64,000 nt of DNA, from contig NZ_OZ255835.1 in NCBI RefSeq assembly GCF_965277665.1, positions 2,604,001-2,668,000 on the forward strand. The letters are read 5' to 3'. Of this stretch, positions 1 through 9,126 are shown in pieces. The DNA comes from Lichenicoccus sp965277665. Lineage in GTDB: Bacteria > Pseudomonadota > Alphaproteobacteria > Acetobacterales > Acetobacteraceae. The position numbers and the translations under genes are program-made. The notes beneath the pieces were generated by a model. That model made no database searches. It saw nothing but the letters and a program-made list of their open reading frames with translations, and was not told the origin of the DNA. How positions within the stretch are numbered: the stretch's first letter is position 1; every line of letters starts with the position of its first letter.

Positions 1-677
1 GGATGCGCCGGCGCGGCTCCGGCACCATCGTCAATGTCGGCTCGGCACTCGCCTACCGCTCGGTGCCGCTGCAGGCGGTCTATTGCGGCGCCAAGTCGGC
101 GATACGCGGCTTCACCGACAGCCTGCGCTCCGAGATCCTGCACGATGGCGACGACATCCATCTGACGATGGTGCACCTGCCGGCGATCAACACACCGCAA
201 TTCTCCTGGACCCTGAACCGTACGGGACAGCGCATGCAGCCGGTCCCGCCGATCTACGAGCCGGAGATCGCCGCCCGCGCCATCGTGTTCGCCGCCTTCC
301 ACCACCGTCGCGAGGTCTGGGTCGGCTTCTCGACCGTCACCGCGATCCTGGCCAACCGCGTCGCGGCCGGCCTTGCGGATCGCTATCTGGCGCGCGTCGG
401 CTATAGCAGCCAGATGACCAAGGAGAAGGCCGACCCGAACGCGGCGAACAACCTGTACGAGAGCGTGCCCGGCGCCTACGCGGCGCACGGCAATTTCGAC
501 GAGCAGGCGCGCACCCGGAGCTACGAGCTGTTCACCAGCCGGCACAAGCTCGGCGTCGGGCTCACGGCCCTGGGACTGGTCGCGCTGGCAGCCGTCCGGA
601 GCGCGGCCGGCAGGCAGCCGCCGCACGCTCCGGCACGCAACCCGAAGCGCTGCCCGGTGCGCCTGCCCGGGCGGTAG
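1..677 (+). CDS. SDR family oxidoreductase, 3' part
   Basis: C-terminal part of a short-chain dehydrogenase/reductase; the N-terminal NAD(P)-binding GxxxGxG region lies before the window. The catalytic motif is visible: Ser in NVGSALAY, then YCGAK, which supplies Tyr and Lys (YxxxK). After the Rossmann core there is an extension of roughly 100 residues ending in a hydrophobic stretch (LGVGLTALGLVALAAV) and an Arg-rich tail, so the enzyme may be membrane-associated. It ends 7 bp before the convergent ispE stop. The substrate cannot be told from sequence. Confidence 0.85.
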   Translation, partial: MRRRGSGTIVNVGSALAYRSVPLQAVYCGAKSAIRGFTDSLRSEILHDGDDIHLTMVHLPAINTPQFSWTLNRTGQRMQPVPPIYEPEIAARAIVFAAFHHRREVWVGFSTVTAILANRVAAGLADRYLARVGYSSQMTKEKADPNAANNLYESVPGAYAAHGNFDEQARTRSYELFTSRHKLGVGLTALGLVALAAVRSAAGRQPPHAPARNPKRCPVRLPGR

Positions 678-684
678 AGCTCGC

Positions 685-1575
685 TCACGCCGTTGGCTGG
701 TGCAGGCCCCCGGACCAGCGCCACCAACGCTGCGGCAAGCGGGCCGCGACTTCGGCGCAACGGGCTGCCGCCGGGTCCGCGAACAGGGCAAAGCAGGTGG
801 CGCCGGACCCGCTCATGCGCGCCAGCAGGCAGCCGGGCAACGCCTGCAGGGCCTGCAGGACCGCGTCGATCGCGGGACACAGGGTCCGGGCGGCGCCCTC
901 CAGATCGTTCGAGAGCTCCCGCAACCCGTCAGCCAGCGTCGCGGCGTCCGGCCATTCCAGAGGCAGCGCGGCCGGCGGACGCAGGCCCGGTGATCGCGCC
1001 CGGAACACCGCCGGGGTGGAGACCGCCTCGCCGCAATTGACCAGCATCATGCCGACCGCGGGAAGCACCGGGCCGGGCGCCAGCTGCTCGCCCGCACCCT
1101 GCATGCGCGCGGTTCGCTGCGCGAGGCAGACCGGCACGTCGGCTCCGAGACCGGTCGCGATGGTGTGCAGGCACTGGTCGCTGATGTCGTGCAGCGCCCA
1201 GAACCGGCGCAGCAGCCTCAGCGCAGCCGCGGCGTCCGCCGAACCGCCGCCGATCCCGGAGGCGACCGGCAGGTGCTTGTGCAGGATGAGCCGGGCGCCG
1301 GGCATCTCGCGTCCGGCGGCCAGGGCCAGGGCCCGCGCGGCGCGCAGCACCAGGTTGTCATCACCTGTCGCCGACGGCTGCAGCACCTCGGCGAACGGAC
1401 CCTCGAGCGCCAGTTCGAGCGTATCGGCGGCCTGCACCGTCAGCCGGTCGCAGGCCAGCGGGAACACGGCGAGGCTGTCGAGCAGGTGGTAGCCATCCGG
1501 CCGTCGCCCGGTCACGTGCAGGTAGAGATTGACCTTGGCGCAGGCGATCTCCTCGAGGCGGGTCGGGGTCGGCAT
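685..1575 (-). CDS. ispE: 4-diphosphocytidyl-2-C-methyl-D-erythritol kinase
   Basis: GHMP-family kinase of the MEP isoprenoid pathway. It phosphorylates the 2-hydroxyl of CDP-methylerythritol with ATP in the cytoplasm. The 296-residue length is normal for IspE. The N-terminal AKVNLYLHVTGRRPDGYH block and the glycine-rich ATP loop PVASGIGGGSADAAAAL are clear, and the C-terminal SGSGATCFAL motif is present. The ATG at 1575 follows the TPR gene by 13 bp, so the two are probably co-transcribed. Together with dxs at 26 kb it feeds isoprenoid precursors that hopanoid synthesis in this window needs. Confidence 0.95.
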   Translation of the reverse strand: MPTPTRLEEIACAKVNLYLHVTGRRPDGYHLLDSLAVFPLACDRLTVQAADTLELALEGPFAEVLQPSATGDDNLVLRAARALALAAGREMPGARLILHKHLPVASGIGGGSADAAAALRLLRRFWALHDISDQCLHTIATGLGADVPVCLAQRTARMQGAGEQLAPGPVLPAVGMMLVNCGEAVSTPAVFRARSPGLRPPAALPLEWPDAATLADGLRELSNDLEGAARTLCPAIDAVLQALQALPGCLLARMSGSGATCFALFADPAAARCAEVAARLPQRWWRWSGGLHQPTA

Positions 1576-1588
1576 CGTGGAGCCGCCT

Positions 1589-3373
1589 TCAGGGCACAGA
1601 GACCGGCAACGCGTCGGCGGCCGACACCGGATCGCCGCCCGGCCGGGTCGCTTCGCGCAGGGCCGCCCGGATGCGCGCCTCCTCCTGCCGGTCCGGATGC
1701 AGGTTCAGCGCCCAGCGCCACTGGTCCGCGGCTTCGACATGGCGTCCGGCCGACCAGTAGGCGATGCCGAGATGGTAGTTCACGGTCGGATCCTCGGGGA
1801 TCTGCTCGGCGGCGCGTTCGAGGGTGCGCACCGCGCCCAGGACATCGTCCTGGCGGTACATCGCCCAGCCCAGGCTGTCGCGGATCGAGCCATCCTCCGG
1901 CTTGGCGTCCAGCGCCCGCTCGATCATGCGGCGCGCATCGTCCAGGTCGTGGTGGCGCTCGACCCAACTATAGCCGAGATAGTTCAGCAGGAACGGCTGC
2001 TCCGGCGCCAGCGCCAGCGCCTGCTCCAGGTCGGACTGCGCCCGCGGCCACTGCCGGGCGCGGTCGTAGGCGGTGGCGCGCGCAAACAGGACCGGCCAGT
2101 CATCGGTGGTGAGCGGTGACATCAGCGCGATCGCCTGGTCGTACGCGGTGATCGCCCGTGCGTAGTGCGCTTCGTCCTGCAGCAGGTCGCCGAGCGACTG
2201 CAGCGGTTCCGGCCGGTGCGGGAACGACGCGGCCAGCCGGTCCAGGATGGCATGCGCCGCGGCCCGCTCGGATGCGCCGCCGATGCTGGCGTCCAGGGCG
2301 GCGATCCGCAGGGAGGCAACCGGCGCCAGCGGGTCGTCGGCCTGGACCTGCCGCAGCGTCCCGAGCGCCGCCTGGGTCTGGTGCGCGTCGCTCTGCAGGT
2401 CGGCCAGCAGCAGCCGCGCCGGCGACAGGTCCGGCTGCAGGTCGAGCGCGAAGCGCAGCATGAAGCTTTCGGCTTCCTGGCCGCGCGGCGCCTGCTGCTG
2501 GATCAGCGAGGCCATGGTCAGGAAGGCGCGCGCGAGGCCTGCGCGGGACGCCGCCTGCGGGGTCGCCGTTTCCGGCGGCACGGTCAGCGCCGCGTCCAGG
2601 CCCGGTTCGGCGATGGCCAGCATCGGCACCGCCTTGGTCAGCGCGTGCACCAGCCCCTGGCCGAGGAGCGGCTTGCCCTGGCGGGCCAGGAACCCGGCAT
2701 AGGCCTGCACCAGCATCACGTCGGAGCCCGGATAGAGCGAGACCGCCTGCTGGTACAGCGAAGCGGCCTGGTCCGTGCGCCCGGCGAGATCGGCGATCAT
2801 CGCGGCGTGCAGGGCATACACGCCGGCGATCGGGTTGCTCTGGGTCAGCGGCACCAGCCGGGTCAGCGCGAGATCGGTCTGTCCCGCCCCCTGCTCCGAC
2901 CACGCCAGCAGCAGCGGCTGCAGCAACTGGTTGAGCGGCGTGTGCTCGATGCGCCCGTAGCTTGCCTGCGCCTCGGTCCAGCGGCCGGCCAGCGCCGCCG
3001 CATTGCCGATGACGATCGGCGCCAGCGGGTTGTCCGCGATCGAGGGCGCCAGCCGGGCCGCATCCGGCCGCCCGGCCAGGGTCGAGAAGATGAAGGCCTG
3101 GCTGCGCAGGCCGGGATTGTCGGGGTCGGTGCCGAGCACCTGCAGCAGCTTGCCGGAGGCCGTGTCCGCATCCCCGAGTGCTGCGGCGACCACGCCGCTG
3201 AGATAGGTGCCGAAGGCCGGGGGCGGCGGCTGGGACGCGGCGCTGCGGGCGTCCTCGGAGGCCGCATGGGAACCGGACGGGCAGAGCAGGGCGCCCGACA
3301 ACAGGACGCCGAGCAGCGAAAGCAGCCTGGTCAGGCCCGTTGAGCGGCTGCAGGCACGGCGGATGGGTGGCAT
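1589..3373 (-). CDS. Exported tetratricopeptide repeat protein
   Basis: A 594-residue protein starting with a signal peptide (RLLSLLGVLLSGALL, cleavage near GSHAA), followed by Ala/Leu-rich helical repeats over almost its whole length. The last third has the best TPR units, including LLNYLGYSWVERHHDLDDA, a stretch characteristic of alphaproteobacterial TPR proteins encoded next to ispE. Probably a periplasmic or membrane-attached scaffold; no catalytic motif is visible. It is the first gene of a two-gene unit with ispE and is divergent from the glycosylase gene, with only 51 bp between starts. Confidence 0.85.
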   Translation of the reverse strand: MPPIRRACSRSTGLTRLLSLLGVLLSGALLCPSGSHAASEDARSAASQPPPPAFGTYLSGVVAAALGDADTASGKLLQVLGTDPDNPGLRSQAFIFSTLAGRPDAARLAPSIADNPLAPIVIGNAAALAGRWTEAQASYGRIEHTPLNQLLQPLLLAWSEQGAGQTDLALTRLVPLTQSNPIAGVYALHAAMIADLAGRTDQAASLYQQAVSLYPGSDVMLVQAYAGFLARQGKPLLGQGLVHALTKAVPMLAIAEPGLDAALTVPPETATPQAASRAGLARAFLTMASLIQQQAPRGQEAESFMLRFALDLQPDLSPARLLLADLQSDAHQTQAALGTLRQVQADDPLAPVASLRIAALDASIGGASERAAAHAILDRLAASFPHRPEPLQSLGDLLQDEAHYARAITAYDQAIALMSPLTTDDWPVLFARATAYDRARQWPRAQSDLEQALALAPEQPFLLNYLGYSWVERHHDLDDARRMIERALDAKPEDGSIRDSLGWAMYRQDDVLGAVRTLERAAEQIPEDPTVNYHLGIAYWSAGRHVEAADQWRWALNLHPDRQEEARIRAALREATRPGGDPVSAADALPVSVP

Positions 3374-3424
3374 GCCCGCAGGCTACCAGCGCGGGACGGC
3401 TGCCGCTATCCTGCGGTATCGATC

Positions 3425-4267
3425 GTGCAGAGAGCGTCCCGTCCTTTGTCCTTGACCTTGCCATCAGACCTGCCGCTGTCCGAGGCGCTCGCGATGCTGC
3501 GGCTGCAGATCGCCTGGGGCGCGGACGAGGCGCTCGGCGATCTCGTCCAGGATCGCCTGGCGCCACAACCGGCAGCGCCGGAGCCGATCCGCCTGCCGTC
3601 GGTGACGCGCCCGCTGGCTGCCGCGCCGCTCGTGCAGACGCGCGGTCAGGTGGCGCAGGCCCAGGCGGCGGCGGCTTCGGCGGACAGCGTCGCGGCGGTG
3701 CTCGCCGCCATGCGGGAGTTCACCGCCTGCCCGCTGCGCGACACCGCCGGCCATGCCCTGCTGCCGGAGGGCGACCTGCAGAGCCGGCTGGTGCTGGTGG
3801 GCGAAGTGCCGGACGCGGAGGAGGACCGCTCCGGGCACGTCTTCGCCGGTGCGGCCGGCGCGCTGCTCGACCGGATGCTCTCCAGCATCGGCCTGTCGCG
3901 GTCGCAGATGCTGTGCGTGCCGCTGATCCCGTGGCGTCCGCCCGGCGACCGCAAGGTCAGTCCGCTGGAGATGGCCACCTGCCTGCCGTTCCTGCACCGG
4001 CTGGTGGCCCTGGCCGAGCCGCGGCACCTGCTGCTGCTCGGCGTGCGCCCGACCCGGGTGTTCGCCGGCGAGGAGCAGAGCCTGGCACGGGTGCGCGGGC
4101 GCTGGCGGCCGGTGACCGTCCCCGGCACCGACCGAACGATACCGGCGCTGCCGATGCGCCACCCCTCCTACCTGCTGGCCAACCCGCTGGCGCGCCGGGA
4201 GGCGTGGCACGACCTGCTGCTGCTGCGCACGACGCTTGATGAAGACCGATCACAGATGCGTGAGTGA
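3425..4267 (+). CDS. Uracil-DNA glycosylase family 4-like protein, variant
   Basis: A 280-residue member of the UDG family 4/5 fold. The active-site loop region reads GEVPDAEEDRSGHVFAGAAG, where family 4 usually has GEAPGxxED..G.PFVGRAG, and the distal motif HPSYLL matches the family HPxxLL. Of the four Cys that normally hold the 4Fe-4S cluster only two remain: CPL near residue 100 and C in ATCLPF. The first Cys is Phe, and the one in KCRPPG is Trp (PWRPPGDR). WRPPG variants are, as I recall, a common alphaproteobacterial branch. The start is GTG at 3425; TTG codons just downstream are alternatives. Repair activity is inferred only from the fold. Confidence 0.75.
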   Translation: MQRASRPLSLTLPSDLPLSEALAMLRLQIAWGADEALGDLVQDRLAPQPAAPEPIRLPSVTRPLAAAPLVQTRGQVAQAQAAAASADSVAAVLAAMREFTACPLRDTAGHALLPEGDLQSRLVLVGEVPDAEEDRSGHVFAGAAGALLDRMLSSIGLSRSQMLCVPLIPWRPPGDRKVSPLEMATCLPFLHRLVALAEPRHLLLLGVRPTRVFAGEEQSLARVRGRWRPVTVPGTDRTIPALPMRHPSYLLANPLARREAWHDLLLLRTTLDEDRSQMRE

Positions 4268-4369
4268 CTTGTCGTTATCGCTATAGAATTTCCGATTGCA
4301 CCGGTTCGTGCATGGCTGATCATCCAAAATAGGATTGTTTGCCTCAAATTGCTTCCCCAGCTGCCGCTG

Positions 4370-6367
4370 ATGCGAGACTCTGCGAGGCAATCTCCGACAC
4401 GTCATCCCAGGACCGGGGCGCCGATCATGCTGGCATCCGCGGTGATCCTGGCCGGCGCGATCTGCACGCCGGTGCTGGCCCGGCACCAGGACGACGCCAC
4501 GCAGGCAAGCCCGGACGCCGACATCCGCTCGCCGCCGGTCGAGGTCGCGTCCGCCAGCTTCGGGCTCGGCGCAGGCTTGGGTGCGGGGGAAGCGGCAGCG
4601 TTGCCGCAGCCGCTCGACGGCGCCGACGCCGCCCGGATCCGGCGCATCTTCGCCTTGCAGTCATCCGGCGACCTTGCTGCCGCCGCACGCGAAACGGCGC
4701 AGCTGCACGACGACATCCTGCTGGCCGACATCCTGGCCGACCGCGCGCTGCAGCCCTTCGCGCATCCGGCGGCGGACGAGCTGTCACGGTGGCTGCACCG
4801 CTGGCCAGAGCACCCGGACGCACCGCTCATCCGGCACCGGCTGGCGGACCTGCTGCACCAGCGCAGCCGGGCCAACGACGCAGGCGCGCTCGCGGCGACG
4901 CGGCTCGGCGCCGAACCCCCGATGACGGCACCGCCGGAGGAGGCCGATCCTGCCGCCACCACGTTGCGTCGCAACCGGCTGCTCGACCGGACGGTCCGGG
5001 AGCGGCTGCAGCAGGGGCCGGCCGGCGCCCGCAGCGCACTTCGGCTGGTGGCGCAGACGAGGTTCCCGGACCGGCTCTACGCGGCGATGCTGCGGGCCGA
5101 GATCGCGCGGACGCTGTTCTCGCATGGCGACGACGCCGCCGCCTTGCAGGCCGCGCGAGCCGCGTCGGAGCAGGCGCACGACCGGATCGGCCTGGCCGGC
5201 TATATCGCCGGCCTCGCGGAATGGCGGCAGGGCCATCGCGCGGCCGCCACCCGGCGGTTCGAGGCCGCATCGCGCGGCGACCTCGCGGCCGCCAGCGTGC
5301 ATTCCGGCGCCGCCTTCTGGGCCGCGCGTGGCCATGCGGCGGCCGGCGACGCGGCCGGCGCCCGGTCCTGGCTGGAGCGGGCGGCCTCGTTCCCGCACAC
5401 CTTCTATGGCCTGCTGGCCGGGCAGGTTCTGGGCGGACAGGTTCTGGGCGGACAGGTTCTGGGCGCCCCGGGTGCCGGGGCGCCGCAGCCGGGACAGCCG
5501 CTGCTCGGCGAGATCGACGTCGAGGCGGTGGCGGCGCTGCCGGACGGGCGTCGGGCCTTTGCGCTGCTGCAGGTGGGCCAGCCCGGCCGGGCCGAGGCGG
5601 CGCTGCGGGCGCTCTGGCCGGGCGTGCGCGGCGATGCGGCGCTCTGCCGGTCGGTGGCGCTGGTGGCGCGGGCAGCCGGAATGAGCAGCCTCTCGGCGCA
5701 GCTGGCGACCGTGCTGCAGGTGCAGGATCGCGCGGTGGGCGATGGCCGCGACCACACCGCAGCGCCGCTCGACGCGGTCCGCTTCCCGATGCCGCGCCTG
5801 CAGCCGCGGCGCGGGTTCACGATCAACCCGGCGCTGGTCTATGCGCTGACCCGGGTCGAATCCAACTTCGACACTCAGGCGGTGTCGGGCGCCGGCGCGC
5901 ACGGGCTGATGCAGGTGATGCCGGTCACCGCCCGCTTCATGCAGGACCAGGGGGCGCCGGGACACCGGCCCGCTCCGGTCAGCCCGGACCGCCTGCGCAG
6001 TCCGGCGGTCAATCTCGAGCTGGGCCAGGACTACGTGCTCTACCTGGCCGGCCAGGATGGCATACGCGGCGACCTGATCCGGCTGCTGGCGAGCTACAAT
6101 GCCGGACCGAACGCGCTGGCCGGCTGGGGCCTGGCAAGCGGAAGTGCTGCCTCCGCCGGCGATCCGCTGCTGTTCATCGAGAGCCTGCCGAACACCGAGA
6201 CGCGGAATTTCGTCCACCGTGCCCTGGCCTATCTGTGGATCTATGCCGCCCGCATGGACCGCCCGGACCCGTCGCTGGACACGCTGGCGCAGGGCGGCTG
6301 GCCGCGCTTCGACGATGAGCAGAGGCGCGCCCGGATCGTTCCGGCGGCCTCGACCGGCCGGCAGTAG
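4370..6367 (+). CDS. Soluble lytic murein transglycosylase (Slt family)
   Basis: Cleaves the MurNAc-GlcNAc bond of peptidoglycan to 1,6-anhydro products in the periplasm. A signal peptide (MLASAVILAGAICTPVLA) is preceded by an Arg-rich n-region. A long alpha-helical superhelix region follows, then the C-terminal SLT domain with catalytic Glu in RVESNFDTQAVSGAGAHGLM, the MQVMPVTA motif and LASYNAGPNAL. About 665 residues, as in Slt70-like enzymes. The start is ambiguous: ATG at 4370 gives the basic n-region, while ATG at 4427 has a weak AGGA site before it. A threefold in-frame GQVLG repeat sits in the middle of the protein. Confidence 0.9.
   Translation: MRDSARQSPTRHPRTGAPIMLASAVILAGAICTPVLARHQDDATQASPDADIRSPPVEVASASFGLGAGLGAGEAAALPQPLDGADAARIRRIFALQSSGDLAAAARETAQLHDDILLADILADRALQPFAHPAADELSRWLHRWPEHPDAPLIRHRLADLLHQRSRANDAGALAATRLGAEPPMTAPPEEADPAATTLRRNRLLDRTVRERLQQGPAGARSALRLVAQTRFPDRLYAAMLRAEIARTLFSHGDDAAALQAARAASEQAHDRIGLAGYIAGLAEWRQGHRAAATRRFEAASRGDLAAASVHSGAAFWAARGHAAAGDAAGARSWLERAASFPHTFYGLLAGQVLGGQVLGGQVLGAPGAGAPQPGQPLLGEIDVEAVAALPDGRRAFALLQVGQPGRAEAALRALWPGVRGDAALCRSVALVARAAGMSSLSAQLATVLQVQDRAVGDGRDHTAAPLDAVRFPMPRLQPRRGFTINPALVYALTRVESNFDTQAVSGAGAHGLMQVMPVTARFMQDQGAPGHRPAPVSPDRLRSPAVNLELGQDYVLYLAGQDGIRGDLIRLLASYNAGPNALAGWGLASGSAASAGDPLLFIESLPNTETRNFVHRALAYLWIYAARMDRPDPSLDTLAQGGWPRFDDEQRRARIVPAASTGRQ
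5420..5464 (+). repeat. Three in-frame 15-bp tandem repeats (GQVLG)
   Basis: Three consecutive near-identical 15-bp units encode GQVLG three times inside the helical domain of the lytic transglycosylase. Copies two and three are identical; copy one differs at one base. Such a perfect array suggests recent replication slippage and possible length variation between strains. Confidence 0.9.
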
Positions 6368-6478
6368 GGAGGCCGTTCGCAGCACCCCCAGAGGCCATTG
6401 GACAACCCGCTCCAGGCTGCTGCATGCTAGCGCAATCAAGCCGGTACGAAGACCGGGCTCGCTGGGGAGATGACATCG

Positions 6479-7588
6479 ATGAGGATCTGGAACCTTGCCG
6501 CCTGCCTGCTGGCGGGCGGCACTTTGGCGTGTTCGACGGTTGCGGCCCGGGCAGCGACCTGGCAGCCGGAATGCTTCCGTGCCGCCCCCACCGGCGGAGC
6601 CACCGTGCAAATGCCGGCCAAGACAGGGCCATACCGGATCGCGTTTGCCAACGGCTTCATCGGCAATGGCTGGCGCGTGCAGATGATCCAGACGCTGCGC
6701 GCCTATGCGGCGCAGCCCGACATCGCCAGGCAGATCAAGGAGCTGCGCATCGTCAGCGTCGGCACCGACGTCTCGGCACAGATCGCGGCGATGGACAACT
6801 TCATCAATGCCGGCTTCGACGCCATCCTGATCGATGCCAACAGCCCGACCGCGTTCAAGCCGGTGCTGCGCCGCGCCCAGAAGGCCGGCGTGCTGATCGT
6901 GAGCTTCGACAACACCTTCGACCGCACCGGCAAGGAGACCGAGCTGATCCAGGTCAACCAGGACCAGCGCGCGATGGGACGCATGATGGGCGACTGGCTC
7001 AACGCGACGATGAAGGCGAAGAAGTCGGTGCTGGAAGTGCGCGGCGTGCCCGGCAACAGCGTCGACCGTGACCGCCACGAGGGCTTCCGCGCGGCGATGG
7101 CCGCCGACCCGGGCGTGCAGGTCACCGAGGTGGTCGGCAACTGGGACGACGGCACCGGGCAGAAGGCGGTCGCCGATGCGCTCGCCGTGCACGGCAACTT
7201 CGACGGCATCTATACCCAGGGCGGCAGCATCGGCGTGACCCATGCGGTGATGGATGCGGGCAAGGGGTTCATGCCGATCGCCGGCGAAGGCGAGAACGGG
7301 TTCCGCAAGCTGATCGTGGCGCACGCCAAGGACGGGTTGCTGGGCGATAGCGCCGGACAGTCGCCGGCGCTGGTCGCGGTCGCCCTGAAAGCGGCACTGG
7401 CGGCCCTTGACGGCCGCGCACTGCCGCAGGAGATCGCGGTGCCGATCCCGGAGGCGAACTACAAGACGCTGGCGGCCGGCAAGACCTACTTCCCCGATGT
7501 CAGCGACACCTTCTTTGCCGCCAGCGACTTCCCGGTCTGCTCGATCAATCTCGGTGCCCGCGACATCCTCGGCGCTTCGGGAAAATGA
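6479..7588 (+). CDS. Sugar ABC transporter periplasmic substrate-binding protein
   Basis: Periplasmic binding protein of the ribose/galactose type (Peripla_BP_4 fold). The signal peptide ends near STVAARAA. Mature-part motifs include YRIAFANGFIGNGWRVQM, FINAGFDAILIDANSP and FDNTFDR, typical of CUT2-type binding proteins. The ATG at 6479 is chosen over 6470 because GGGGAG at 6463-6468 gives it proper spacing. It opens an operon with an ATPase (4-bp overlap) and two permeases, so it delivers the ligand to them. Two lone Cys (PECF near the N-terminus and FPVCSI near the C-terminus) might form a disulfide. The sugar is not predictable. Confidence 0.9.
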   Translation: MRIWNLAACLLAGGTLACSTVAARAATWQPECFRAAPTGGATVQMPAKTGPYRIAFANGFIGNGWRVQMIQTLRAYAAQPDIARQIKELRIVSVGTDVSAQIAAMDNFINAGFDAILIDANSPTAFKPVLRRAQKAGVLIVSFDNTFDRTGKETELIQVNQDQRAMGRMMGDWLNATMKAKKSVLEVRGVPGNSVDRDRHEGFRAAMAADPGVQVTEVVGNWDDGTGQKAVADALAVHGNFDGIYTQGGSIGVTHAVMDAGKGFMPIAGEGENGFRKLIVAHAKDGLLGDSAGQSPALVAVALKAALAALDGRALPQEIAVPIPEANYKTLAAGKTYFPDVSDTFFAASDFPVCSINLGARDILGASGK

Positions 7589-9114
7589 CCGCAGCCGCGC
7601 CGCTGCTCGAGCTGCGTCATGTGGTCAAGCGGTATGGCGCGGTCACGGCGCTCGCCGACGGCAGTCTGCGTTGCGAGCGCGGATCGATCCATGCGGTCCT
7701 GGGCGAGAACGGCGCCGGCAAGAGCACGCTGATCAAGGTGGTCGCCGGCGTGGTCCGGCCCGACGAGGGCGAGATGCTGCTCGACGGCGCGCCGGTGCAC
7801 CTGCACAATCCGCTCGATGCGCAGGCGCGCGGCATCGTCTGCGTGTTCCAGGAACTGTCGCTCATCCCCGACCTCAGCGTCGCCGACAATATCGGGCTGG
7901 TGTCGCCGCCACGCCGGTTCGGGCTGATCGACAGTCGGGCACAATATCGGCAGGCCGAGGCGCTGCTGGCGCGTGTCGGCGTCGAGGGGATCGACCCGCG
8001 CGCGCGGGTGCGCGACCTGCCGCTGTCGCGCCGGCAGATGGTGGAGATCGCCAAGGCGCTCGGCCGCAACCCGAGGCTGCTGATCCTGGACGAGGCGACC
8101 TCGGCGCTGACCTCGGAGGATGTCGGACGGCTCAGCGACCTGCTGCTGCGGCTGAAGCGCGAGGGGATGTGCATCCTCTATATCTCGCACCGCATGCACG
8201 AGATCAGGGCACTCGCCGATACCTGCTCGGTCTTCACCAACGGCCGCCACGTGGCGAGCTTCGACATCCGTGCGCATAACGAGGACGAGATCGTGCGCAT
8301 GATGATCGGCCGCGAGGTGAGCCAGGTGTTCCCGCCGCGGCCGCCTGCCCCGGCCGAGCCACGCGCTCCGATCCTGAGCACGCATGGGCTCGGCTGGGAG
8401 GACCGGCTGCGCGGCATCAGCCTCGACGTGGCACCAGGAGAAATCCTTGGCTTGGGGGGTCTCGACGGCCAGGGCCAGCGCGAGTTCCTGCTGGCGCTGT
8501 TCGGCGGCCTGGCCGGCTGCACCGGCGAGATACGCATCGACGGCAAGCGGGTGGCGCCGGGCAGTCCGCGCGCCGCCAAGGCCGCCCCGCTCGGGATCGC
8601 GCTGATCCCGGAGGACCGCAAGACCGAAGGGCTGATGCTGGCGATGTCGGTCGCCGACAACCTGACCGCGGCCACGCTGTCGCGCTGGCGCCGGGGTCCG
8701 CTGCTCGATCCTGCCCGCGAGCGTGCCGCCGTCGGCGAGATCATCCGGCGCATGCAGATCAAGGCGGTGCCCGAGCTGCCGGTGGCGACGCTGTCGGGCG
8801 GCAACCAGCAGAAGGTGGTGATCGGCAAGTGGCTGGCGGCCGAGCCGCGCATCCTGCTGCTGTGCGACCCGACCCGCGGCATCGATGTCGGCACCAAGCA
8901 GGAGATCTACCGGCTGCTGCGCGAGCTGGCCGATGGCGGCTGCGCGATCCTGCTGTACTCGACCGACTATCACGAACTGATCGGCCTGTGCGAACGGGTC
9001 GCGATCTTCTATGGCGGCCGCGTCGTCCGCACCCTGCAAGGCGACGGCATCACCGAGGAGGCGATCATCGCCGGCGCGCTCGACATCAATCCGGCAGGCC
9101 AGCCAGCAGCATGA
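7585..9114 (+). CDS. Sugar ABC transporter ATP-binding protein, two-domain (CUT2)
   Basis: Tandem ABC ATPase of 509 residues, as in RbsA/XylG. The first domain has Walker A GENGAGKST, signature-region LPLSRRQMVEIAKAL and Walker B LLILDEATSAL. The second has the degenerate Walker A GLDGQGQREF usual for CUT2 ATPases, the signature LSGGNQQKVVIGKWL and LLLCDPTRGIDVGTKQEIY. It powers sugar import from the inner membrane. Its ATG overlaps the stop of the binding-protein gene (ATGA), which suggests translational coupling. The first permease follows after 12 bp. Confidence 0.95.
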   Translation: MTAAAPLLELRHVVKRYGAVTALADGSLRCERGSIHAVLGENGAGKSTLIKVVAGVVRPDEGEMLLDGAPVHLHNPLDAQARGIVCVFQELSLIPDLSVADNIGLVSPPRRFGLIDSRAQYRQAEALLARVGVEGIDPRARVRDLPLSRRQMVEIAKALGRNPRLLILDEATSALTSEDVGRLSDLLLRLKREGMCILYISHRMHEIRALADTCSVFTNGRHVASFDIRAHNEDEIVRMMIGREVSQVFPPRPPAPAEPRAPILSTHGLGWEDRLRGISLDVAPGEILGLGGLDGQGQREFLLALFGGLAGCTGEIRIDGKRVAPGSPRAAKAAPLGIALIPEDRKTEGLMLAMSVADNLTAATLSRWRRGPLLDPARERAAVGEIIRRMQIKAVPELPVATLSGGNQQKVVIGKWLAAEPRILLLCDPTRGIDVGTKQEIYRLLRELADGGCAILLYSTDYHELIGLCERVAIFYGGRVVRTLQGDGITEEAIIAGALDINPAGQPAA

Positions 9115-9126
9115 ACAGGTGAGCGC

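Noticed and set aside
4268..4369. Sigma70 promoter (TTGTCG...TATAGAAT) before the lytic transglycosylase
   Set aside because: The spacing between the two boxes is far too short, and nothing else supports it.
4784..7324. 846-codon open frame on the minus strand over the transglycosylase and binding-protein genes
   Set aside because: His/Arg/Gln/Gly-rich composition typical of a GC-rich shadow frame; it crosses two clear genes and has no family motif.
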